Part shown: in pieces, positions 1 through 5,044 of the stretch
How the letters are laid out: each line of letters starts with the position of its first letter
Numbering within the stretch: position 1 is the first letter of the stretch
Source: JAAZIN01 sp033809435
GTDB lineage: Bacteria; Bacillota; Dethiobacteria; DTU022
Direction of reading: 5' to 3'
NCBI GenBank assembly: GCA_033809435.1
Contig: JAPXLS010000117.1
Coordinates: 1 to 7,089 of the forward strand
DNA length: 7,089 bases
The notes under the pieces: model-generated
The model's database searches: none
Seen by the model: only the letters and a program-made list of their open reading frames with translations
What the model was told of the DNA's origin: nothing
Made by a program: the position numbers and the translations under genes

Positions 1-1
1 G

Positions 2-268
2 AACAAGCTGGCTTTACCCCTGTTGCTGAACTTTTTGACATATAACACAATCCGGCTGGCCGGTGTCTCTTTCGTCGCCCTGCTGCTTATTGCCGGCGGC
101 ATCCGGCTGGCCTGGGGCAAGCCGATTCCCTCGCCGGATTCACCTGTAAAATTGCCCGAAAACAATCAACGGCCGCCGCAGAAGGCATTTGACAGGCCGG
201 CCGAACCGGCAGCAGCGCCGCCTGAAGAGGACTGTTTACCCGGTGAAAAGCCGCAGGAGGAGGAATAG
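2..268 (+). CDS. C-terminal part of a small membrane protein (5' end outside window)
   Basis: The reading frame is open to the left edge, so this is most likely the 3' end of a longer gene; a TTG at 23 exists but has no good ribosome binding site in view. The visible 88 residues start with a hydrophobic stretch, then a clear membrane segment (around LAGVSFVALLLIAGGIRL), then a soluble tail rich in proline, alanine and glutamate that ends in a run of glutamates. The next gene encodes a LiaI/LiaF-like membrane protein starting two bases after this stop, so the two are almost certainly cotranscribed. In Firmicutes, PspC-domain proteins often sit beside such genes and share this membrane-plus-acidic-tail layout, so a PspC-type envelope-stress protein is a reasonable guess. 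The diagnostic N-terminal PspC domain is not in the window, so the family is not proven. Confidence 0.6.
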   Translation, partial: NKLALPLLLNFLTYNTIRLAGVSFVALLLIAGGIRLAWGKPIPSPDSPVKLPENNQRPPQKAFDRPAEPAAAPPEEDCLPGEKPQEEE

Positions 269-270
269 TA

Positions 271-1212
271 ATGAGACAGTGGCGTGTAGGCTCCTTTTCC
301 ATGGGTTCAATCCTCATCCTTTTGGGGTTGGGACTGATTATCGATCGGCTCGGCGGAACCCCCGGAGCTTTCGAACTGGTAATCACCTGGTGGCCGCTGG
401 CCCTGATCCTGCTGGGAATGGAGATCCTGGCGGCGGGTTTCCTCTCCGGAAATGAGAAGTTCAAGATAAAATATGACGGCTGGGCCATTCTGCTGATGAT
501 TGTCCTCTTTTTCTTCTGCCTTGGCAACTACGCCCTCTCTGCCAGCGGTGTGATCCCGCAGGTCCAGGAGGCGCTTTCCATTGCCGAGTTTACCTGCGCA
601 CTGCCGGATCAGGAGATCGATCTGGCCGGCATCAAAAAGGTAATCGTCTCCTCCCGGGAAAGCGATCTTGAATTGCAAAGCGTGCCCGGGGGGAAGTTGA
701 CCATTTTCGGGCAGGCGGACATTCGAGCCTCTTCCGCTGAAAGAGCGGAAGAGCTGGCCCGGCGGGCGGAAGCGGAAATCAGAACAGTTGGCGACACACT
801 TTACATCAGGGCCAGCCGCGCCCCAGGGCAGGGCAACATCTTCAGATCCGATTACAGCAAAACGGGCAGGCTGATATTTGTACCGGCCGGGATTCCCCTT
901 GAAGTCTCCTGCGCCGGATACGGAGGCAGCACCATCCTGAGACTTGATTCACTGGAGGCGCCCTGGTCCATTGACTGCGGAGGGTCTGTCCGGACCTATC
1001 TCTCCCCGGATCTTGATCTAACTCTCACCGGCCAGGCACCCTGGTCCAGGGATAACCTGACCGGCAATGCCGAATGGGTGTACACCTCAGATCCCGGCTC
1101 CGAGCATGGTGCGCGCAGCGCCACCGGGACGATCAAACTGGGGGAAGGTCGCTTGCCGCTGCTTATTTCCAGCGACGATCGTATCGAAGTAAACATCCAA
1201 CCCGCCCGGTAA
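271..1212 (+). CDS. LiaI/LiaF-like membrane protein with C-terminal adhesin-like beta domain
   Basis: The product has 313 residues. The first 92 hold three membrane segments, at about 10-27, 37-58 and 70-91, with the LLGLGLIIDRLGG and WWPLALILLGMEIL motifs typical of the LiaI/LiaF-like (DUF5668-type) transmembrane region. From about residue 110 the protein is soluble and made of short alternating beta strands with regular glycines (for example KKVIVSSRESDLELQSVPGG), resembling the DUF4097/LiaF C-terminal 'toastrack' or putative adhesin domain. Proteins of this kind sense or buffer cell-envelope stress in Gram-positive bacteria, usually with a two-component system; none is visible here. The ATG is well placed, seven bases after AGGAGGAGG (255-263), a site that overlaps the end of the upstream gene and suggests translational coupling. 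A strong terminator follows. Family placement is fairly sure; the precise role is unknown. Confidence 0.8.
   Translation: MRQWRVGSFSMGSILILLGLGLIIDRLGGTPGAFELVITWWPLALILLGMEILAAGFLSGNEKFKIKYDGWAILLMIVLFFFCLGNYALSASGVIPQVQEALSIAEFTCALPDQEIDLAGIKKVIVSSRESDLELQSVPGGKLTIFGQADIRASSAERAEELARRAEAEIRTVGDTLYIRASRAPGQGNIFRSDYSKTGRLIFVPAGIPLEVSCAGYGGSTILRLDSLEAPWSIDCGGSVRTYLSPDLDLTLTGQAPWSRDNLTGNAEWVYTSDPGSEHGARSATGTIKLGEGRLPLLISSDDRIEVNIQPAR
729..753 (+). repeat. Perfect 10-bp inverted repeat inside the LiaF-like gene
   Basis: CTCTTCCGCT (729-738) and AGCGGAAGAG (744-753) are exact reverse complements separated by the five bases GAAAG. The transcript could form a strong hairpin inside the coding region. 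No T-run follows, so it is not an intrinsic terminator. It codes for the SSAERAEEL part of the soluble domain. It may be chance, an mRNA processing or pausing site, or a protein-binding site. Confidence 0.5.
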
Positions 1213-1256
1213 GCCGGTATTCTCCGGGCTGCCCGGCTGTTACCCCTTTGCATATC

Positions 1257-1287
1257 GAAGGATCCCGCCCCCGGGGATCCTTCTTTT
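1257..1287 (+). terminator. Intrinsic terminator after the LiaF-like gene
   Basis: GAAGGATCCC (1257-1266) pairs perfectly with GGGATCCTTC (1274-1283), leaving a seven-base GC-rich loop, and TTTT follows at 1284-1287. It lies 45 bases after the stop codon of the LiaF-like gene and should end that transcript. A smaller CCGGG/CCCGG hairpin (1224-1236) lies just upstream. Confidence 0.9.
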
Positions 1288-1670
1288 ACATTTTCTTCGT
1301 ATCTGTCCCTCTTCTTACCTTTCTACGCTCACATTATTGCTCCGCAGATCAAGGTTTTGAAACCCAGTTTGTGAGTGATTTCCACTATGATTCGGTTGGT
1401 GAGCCCCTGTATTTTCTTCATTGCCTTTTTCATTTATTTCAGCTACGAACTTACGATCAAATTTTGCCTACAGTTCAATTTTTGTTTTAGACCTGTTTGA
1501 TTCTCCACTGAACATTTTCGAAACCGTTGCCGGCAGCACAAGCAAATCTCCGGTTGTTGCCATCATGGCGTGTATTCTTTTCTATGGCGGCTATTATATT
1601 GAAAGGCGCCTTTACAAAAACAGTATTTGACCTTGGCTTGGCCAAGTAACATGCGCGGGATTTCGGGTGT
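1288..1670. other. Intergenic stretch without a convincing gene, relatively AT-rich
   Basis: This stretch lies between the terminator and the marR promoter. It is visibly more AT-rich than the genes on both sides. Two overlapping + strand frames encode hydrophobic peptides: 1387-1500 (ATG, 37 residues, starting MIRLVSPCIFFIAFF) and 1421-1630 (TTG, 69 residues, with a putative membrane segment SPVVAIMACILFYGGYYIERR near its end). Neither has a clear ribosome binding site and I recognise neither family. It may hold the decayed remains of a membrane protein gene. Near the right end is the perfect palindrome CTTGGCCAAG (1637-1646), which is also part of a CTTGGC-ttg-GCCAAG inverted repeat (1632-1646), about 30 bases upstream of the candidate marR -35 box. 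Confidence 0.5.
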
Positions 1671-1674
1671 CCCC

Positions 1675-1703
1675 TTGACTTCACTCCAAAAATACCCTAA
1701 CCT
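1675..1703 (+). promoter_or_regulatory. Candidate sigma-A promoter for marR-chr operon
   Basis: TTGACT (1675-1680) matches five of six bases of the -35 consensus. A spacer of 17 bases leads to TAACCT (1698-1703), a weak -10 box with three of six matches. Transcription would begin near 1710, giving a leader of about 130 bases before marR. The call rests mainly on the -35 box and the spacing. Confidence 0.45.
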
Positions 1704-1746
1704 AGTGCCATGTCCACCAGATATGTTTTGCTTGGAAATCCCCCCC

Positions 1747-1812
1747 GCCCCCCTTCAGATAAGGTTTGGGGGCAGAGCTATGCTTGCAGGTCTGTCCCCA
1801 TCGGGATGGGGA
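1747..1812 (+). promoter_or_regulatory. Two predicted hairpins in the marR leader; second is a perfect palindrome
   Basis: The first hairpin pairs GCCCC (1747-1751) with GGGGC (1769-1773) and CCTT (1752-1755) with AAGG (1761-1764), with a small TTTG bulge and the loop CAGAT. The second element is a perfect inverted repeat, TCCCCATC (1795-1802) and GATGGGGA (1805-1812), with two bases between. It ends 12 bases before the ribosome binding site. In DNA it is an 18-bp palindrome of about the size bound by MarR dimers, so an autoregulatory operator is plausible; in RNA the two-base gap means the inner pair must open to make a loop. I do not recognise a known riboswitch here. Confidence 0.4.
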
Positions 1813-1839
1813 GCCGCGTGCTCCAAAGGAGGAGTTGTT

Positions 1840-2334
1840 ATGAACAGGGATTACCGGGATATGGATGAGTTTACCGCCTCCATCCAGGCCATTTTCCCCA
1901 AGCTGATGCACTATCTCGGCGCCGAGGAGAACCGGGAACTGACCGGGCTGGGAATCACACCGGGCCAGATCAACGCTCTTCTGGTCCTCTATTTCAACAA
2001 TGACCTGACCATGGGCGAACTGAGCGCTGAAATCTGCCTGGCCGAGAGCGCAGCCACACGCCTGGTGAACCGGCTGGTCAACCTCAACCTGGTCAAACGG
2101 CGCGGCGATGAGAAAGACAGGCGGGTGGTCCGGGTCAATCTGACCTCCTACGGAAGGCAGCTGGCCCGCCTTGTTTTTGAAAGGCGCGCTTTCCGCTTCA
2201 ACAACCTGGCCGAACACCTGACCGAGGAGGAGCGGGAGAATCTGATCATCTCCCTGCAGGCGGTGATGCGCGTGTTCGACCAGCTGGAGAAACAGGACAG
2301 ATTAACACCCGGCCAGGAGGTCCGTTCCCTCTAG
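1840..2334 (+). CDS. MarR-family transcriptional regulator
   Basis: The ATG follows AAAGGAGGAG (1825-1834) by five bases. The frame extends farther upstream, but that part shows no comparable binding site and does not look like protein. The product has 164 residues, the usual size for MarR proteins. It shows the family's winged helix-turn-helix: LTMGELSAEICLAESAATRLVNRLV at about 56-80, then the wing with KRRGDEKDRRVVRVNLT (about 86-102), where the D-x-R-R-type wing signature is clear. Helices before about 50 and after about 105 would form the dimer interface. The protein probably represses its own operon, including the two CHR transporter genes starting 66 bases downstream, and responds to a ligand or stress. 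One cysteine (residue 66) lies in the helix-turn-helix region and could be redox-sensitive, which is only speculation. The ligand cannot be read from the sequence. Confidence 0.9.
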   Translation: MNRDYRDMDEFTASIQAIFPKLMHYLGAEENRELTGLGITPGQINALLVLYFNNDLTMGELSAEICLAESAATRLVNRLVNLNLVKRRGDEKDRRVVRVNLTSYGRQLARLVFERRAFRFNNLAEHLTEEERENLIISLQAVMRVFDQLEKQDRLTPGQEVRSL

Positions 2335-2339
2335 GGAAC
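2324..2339. promoter_or_regulatory. Perfect palindrome over the marR stop codon; candidate operator
   Basis: GTTCCCT (2324-2330) and AGGGAAC (2333-2339) are exact reverse complements separated by CT. The element covers the marR stop codon and lies about 60 bases before the first CHR gene. It could be an internal operator or a short mRNA hairpin that sets relative expression of marR and the transporters. Its sequence differs from the palindrome upstream of marR, so a shared regulator is not obvious. Confidence 0.35.
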
Positions 2340-2400
2340 AACTTATAGAGCCTTTCAAACCGGGCAGCCATCCTTGCTGTATGCGAAACGAGGTCTCCAA

Positions 2401-2973
2401 TTGGACAAAGAACTGCAGGCGGTTCAGCCGGAAGCGGTCTCCCTGTTGACCATATTTCTTGTATTCTTGAAAGTGGGGGCCTTTACTTTCGGAGGCGGCT
2501 ACGCCATGCTGCCGATCATCCAGCAGGAGGTGGTTGCCAACCGCAAATGGATCGGGGAAAGCCTCTTCTTTGATATGCTCATTGTGGCCCAGAGCATCCC
2601 CGGCGCCATCGCCCTGAACAGCGCCATCCAGATCGGCATGCACCTGCGCGGCATTGCCGGCGGGAGCCTGGCCGCACTGGGGGTAATGATTCCTTCAGTG
2701 GCGGTCATTCTGGCCCTGGCCGCCTTTTTCCTGCCGCTTTTCCAGGATAATATCTATGTTCAGGCTGTCTTTTATGGCCTCCGTCCTGCCGTTGTCGCCC
2801 TCATCGCCGCCGCGGTCATCAATCTGGGCCGCAGTATTCTGGGCAACCGGCGCAGTTTCTTCCTGGCGGGAGCGCTGCTGGCGGCGGCGCTGTTGCTGAG
2901 AATTCATCCCATAGCCATTTTGCTGGCCGGAGGGGCGGCCGGTTTAATAATTTTCAGGGAAAAGGCGGTCTAG
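2401..2973 (+). CDS. chrA: Chromate transporter (CHR) family protein, N-terminal-type half
   Basis: The product is a half-size CHR protein of about 190 residues, a typical length for short-chain CHR subunits. Family motifs are clear: FLKVGAFTFGGGYAMLPII (about 22-40), QSIPGAIALNSAIQIG in place of the usual PGP motif (about 64-79), and YGLRPAVVALIAAAV (about 125-139). About five or six membrane segments are visible. Short CHR proteins work as pairs of opposite topology; the partner gene starts one base after this stop. The known role of the family is proton-linked export of chromate or related oxyanions, though many members have no tested substrate. The start is uncertain: TTG at 2401 is preferred because GAGG (2390-2393) lies seven bases upstream; TTG at 2374 would add nine residues, and the ATG at 2381 is out of frame. 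Confidence 0.88.
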   Translation: MDKELQAVQPEAVSLLTIFLVFLKVGAFTFGGGYAMLPIIQQEVVANRKWIGESLFFDMLIVAQSIPGAIALNSAIQIGMHLRGIAGGSLAALGVMIPSVAVILALAAFFLPLFQDNIYVQAVFYGLRPAVVALIAAAVINLGRSILGNRRSFFLAGALLAAALLLRIHPIAILLAGGAAGLIIFREKAV

Positions 2974-2974
2974 C

Positions 2975-3511
2975 ATGGCTTATTTTTTATCCCTGTACAG
3001 GACCTTTCTAAAAATCGGCCTCTTCACCATTGGCGGCGGTTATGCCATGATTCCATTGATGGAGCGTGAAATAATTACCGGCCAGGGCTGGCTTACAGCA
3101 GCTGAATTTTTGGATATCGTGGCCATCGCCGAAGTAACCCCGGGGCCGCTGGCCATAAATGCCGCCACCTTTATCGGCTACCGCTTGGGCGGCTTCGGCG
3201 GATCACTGCTCGCCACCCTTGGCGTGATCACCCCCTCGCTGGTAATCCTGCTTCTTTTCGGCGCTTTCCTGAACAGGTCAATCCTCGACCCCCGCGCGGA
3301 TCGCTTCCTCCGGGGCTTGCGTCCGGCTCTGGTGGCCCTCATCGCCCTGGCGGTGATTACACTTGGCCGGGCAGCGCTCATCGATGCCCCAACTATTCTC
3401 ATTGCCGCCGGCCTCTTCACCCTGAGCGTGCTCTGCCCCCGGCTGAACCCCCTTTATCTCATCGGCGCAGGGGCGCTTTTGGGCTTGATTTTTTACCCAT
3501 ACCAGCCCTAG
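2975..3511 (+). CDS. chrA: Chromate transporter (CHR) family protein, C-terminal-type half
   Basis: This is the second half-size CHR protein, of 178 residues. It carries the motifs FLKIGLFTIGGGYAMIPLMERE (about 11-32), EVTPGPLAINAATFIGYRLGG (about 53-73) with the classic PGP signature, TLGVITPSLVI (about 81-91) and FLRGLRPALVALIALA (about 111-126). The protein is strongly hydrophobic with about six membrane segments. Its ATG comes one base after the stop of the first CHR gene, with AAAGG (2961-2965) as binding site, so the pair is translated together and probably forms a heterodimer in the membrane. No good intrinsic terminator was found before the next promoter at about 3557. The substrate is probably an oxyanion, but chromate itself is not proven. 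Confidence 0.9.
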   Translation: MAYFLSLYRTFLKIGLFTIGGGYAMIPLMEREIITGQGWLTAAEFLDIVAIAEVTPGPLAINAATFIGYRLGGFGGSLLATLGVITPSLVILLLFGAFLNRSILDPRADRFLRGLRPALVALIALAVITLGRAALIDAPTILIAAGLFTLSVLCPRLNPLYLIGAGALLGLIFYPYQP

Positions 3512-3556
3512 GTAAAATTCAGGTACTATTTTTTCCATAGCCCGGAGACAGAAATC

Positions 3557-3576
3557 TTTTTAGTTGGAGCTAAAAA
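3557..3576. repeat. Perfect AT-rich inverted repeat over the moe promoter; candidate operator
   Basis: TTTTTAG (3557-3563) and CTAAAAA (3570-3576) are exact reverse complements around the six-base spacer TTGGAG. The repeat fills the -35 and spacer region just before the extended -10 box. Such a position fits a repressor operator. It does not look like a terminator, as the stem would be AT-only at its base. The regulator is unknown. Confidence 0.45.
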
Positions 3577-3585
3577 TGATATAAT
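3557..3585 (+). promoter_or_regulatory. Extended -10 promoter of the moe operon
   Basis: TATAAT (3580-3585) matches the -10 consensus exactly and is preceded by TG one base upstream (3577-3578), making an extended -10 element. Seventeen bases before it is TTTTTA (3557-3562), only a weak -35; an extended -10 can work without a good one. The predicted start site near 3592 lies just upstream of the riboswitch. Confidence 0.75.
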
Positions 3586-3603
3586 GACATTCAGTAAAGT
3601 TGC

Positions 3604-3716
3604 ATAAAGGCAGTGTACACTCCGAACCTGCTCACCTAAAGCAAAGGCCAGGGTGAAAGGTCGTGGGCCAGGGGAGAAATCCCCCCGCCTCCCGCGTTTG
3701 GAAAGGAGATCAGCCG
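3604..3716 (+). promoter_or_regulatory. Moco-family (molybdenum/tungsten cofactor) riboswitch
   Basis: The leader before moeA carries features of the Moco RNA family. A basal stem can form between CTCC (3620-3623) and GGAG (3705-3708), helped by GGC (3609-3611) with GCC (3713-3715). A second arm pairs CCT (3627-3629) with AGG (3658-3660) and CACC (3633-3636) with GGTG (3652-3655). A third arm pairs GGC (3666-3668) with GCC (3687-3689) and GGGGA (3671-3675) with TCCCC (3680-3684), capped by a perfect GAAA tetraloop. The strings GAAAGGTCGTGG and TTTGGAAAGGAG also resemble family sequence. The position, directly between a strong promoter and molybdopterin genes, supports the call. The family senses the finished cofactor and usually switches synthesis genes off. 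The 15 bases between CACC and GGTG form no obvious stem, so P3 appears absent. Pairings were drawn by eye, so the ends are approximate. Confidence 0.85.
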
Positions 3717-3718
3717 CT

Positions 3719-3757
3719 AAAAGGCCGTGTATCCGCGAATAGGGGGCGCGGCTTTTT
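3719..3757 (+). terminator. Terminator-like expression platform of the riboswitch
   Basis: AAAAGGCCGTG (3719-3729) can pair with CGCGGCTTTT (3747-3756), with one bulged G and one G-T pair, and the 3' arm runs into TTTTTATT. A smaller alternative is CCGCG (3733-3737) with CGCGG (3747-3751). AGCCGC (3712-3717), at the 3' edge of the riboswitch, is fully complementary to GCGGCT (3748-3753), so it can compete for the same strand as an antiterminator. This suggests ligand-dependent transcription termination. Because the U-run ends shortly before the moeA binding site, an effect on translation is also possible. Confidence 0.6.
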
Positions 3758-3775
3758 ATTAAGAAGGTGAAGCTG

Positions 3776-5002
3776 ATGAAGTTGATGCGAGTGACAAATC
3801 CCCAGGTCGTTCTGGAACTTATTCAAGAACACTTTCAGCCCCTTGCCGCCGAAACGGCGACCCTTGACCGGGCGGGGGGGCGGGTTCTTGCCGGAACGGT
3901 TCGTGCCGGTGAGGATCTGCCCGGTTTTGACCGCTCCACCGTGGACGGCTATGCTGTTATTGCCAGGGACAGTTTCGGCGCCCAGGAAGGACTGCCCGCC
4001 GTTTTTGAGTACGCCGGTGAAATTCTGATGGGCCGGGCGGCCCCGGCCATGGAAAGAGGCCGCTGCTTTCTGATCCACACCGGAGGAATGCTTCCCGAGG
4101 GCGCAGATGCAGTGATCATGCTTGAAGACACGGAGGTTCTGGAAAATCAAGTGCATGTTTTTCGCCAGGCGGCCCCCGGTGAAAATGTCATCCACAGGGG
4201 AGAAGACCTGTGCAAGGGTGAAACTGCGCTTGGCCCGGGCACACTGCTGCGAGCGCCGGAAATCGGACTTCTCGCGGCCCTGGGCGCAGGTGAGGTAAAA
4301 GTTTATCGCAAACCGCTGATGGGGCTGCTCTCCTCTGGGGATGAGCTTGTACCCTACAAGACCGGGATCCTGCCCCAAGGCAAGATCCGCGACAGCAACA
4401 GTCCCTCCCTGGCCTACCTGGGGGTAAAATACGGTGCGCAGGTCCTCGTAAATGACATTCTCTCCGATTCCTATCCCCTCTTTCTGGAAAAAAGCAGGGA
4501 TCTGCTCAGCAAGGTCGACTTTCTGGTATTCTCCGGCGGCAGCTCGGTGGGAACGCGTGACTTTACCGCCCGCACGATGCAGGCCCTGGGCGACCCCGGG
4601 CTGCTCGTCGAGGGCATCTCCGTCAAACCGGGCAAACCGACACTCCTGGCAAATTGCAGCGGTAAACCGGTTCTGGGGCTGCCGGGCCACCCCATTTCGG
4701 CCCTGATGATCTTCTCTGTTTTCGGGGCGGCCATAATGGAACGGCTCTCCGGCAGGGAGCCGCGCCGCTATCACCCGGCGGTGCAAGCCATTCTGACACG
4801 CAACCTTCCTTCGCGCAGCGGGCGAACGGACTATGTGCGCGTGAAACTGGAGCAGGATAGCGGCAAGATTCTTGCAGTGCCGGTGTTCGGCCGCTCGGGA
4901 ATGCTGCGCACATTCACCGAAGCCGGCGGTTTTTTGATCATCCCCGAGGAAAAGGAAGGCCTCCTCGAGGGCGAAACGGTAGATGTTTTTACCTGGGAAT
5001 AG
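3776..5002 (+). CDS. moeA: Molybdopterin molybdenumtransferase MoeA
   Basis: MoeA inserts molybdate (or tungstate) into adenylylated molybdopterin, the last step of basic cofactor synthesis in the cytoplasm. The product has 408 residues, the normal MoeA length. Domains in order are the MoeA N-terminal region (about 1-170), the MoaB/Mog-type MoCF domain (about 178-320) and the C-terminal domain (about 335-405). Residues matching the known active site are present: VDGYAV (Asp57), HTGGMLP (Thr102), RGEDL (Asp144), SSGDEL (Glu190), RDSNS (Asp206), SGGSSVGTRD (Asp262), KPGKP and GLPGHPISA. The ATG at 3776 is chosen because AAGAAGG (3761-3767) lies eight bases upstream; GTG at 3767 overlaps that site, and another ATG lies at 3785. 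It is the first gene after the Moco-type riboswitch and is followed 42 bases later by a second MoeA. Confidence 0.95.
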   Translation: MKLMRVTNPQVVLELIQEHFQPLAAETATLDRAGGRVLAGTVRAGEDLPGFDRSTVDGYAVIARDSFGAQEGLPAVFEYAGEILMGRAAPAMERGRCFLIHTGGMLPEGADAVIMLEDTEVLENQVHVFRQAAPGENVIHRGEDLCKGETALGPGTLLRAPEIGLLAALGAGEVKVYRKPLMGLLSSGDELVPYKTGILPQGKIRDSNSPSLAYLGVKYGAQVLVNDILSDSYPLFLEKSRDLLSKVDFLVFSGGSSVGTRDFTARTMQALGDPGLLVEGISVKPGKPTLLANCSGKPVLGLPGHPISALMIFSVFGAAIMERLSGREPRRYHPAVQAILTRNLPSRSGRTDYVRVKLEQDSGKILAVPVFGRSGMLRTFTEAGGFLIIPEEKEGLLEGETVDVFTWE

Positions 5003-5044
5003 CGGGGACAGCAGCGCCTGGCCGGCAGAAAAGGATGTGGGGAT

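Noticed and set aside
1627..1839. Possible 71-residue N-terminal extension of the MarR protein
   Set aside because: The ATG at 1840 has a near-ideal AAAGGAGGAG site and gives the normal MarR length. The upstream part covers the candidate promoter, C-tract and palindrome.
3613..3620. Palindrome GTGTACAC in the moe leader as an operator
   Set aside because: It is only eight bases and lies inside the riboswitch's basal region, where RNA structure better explains the sequence.
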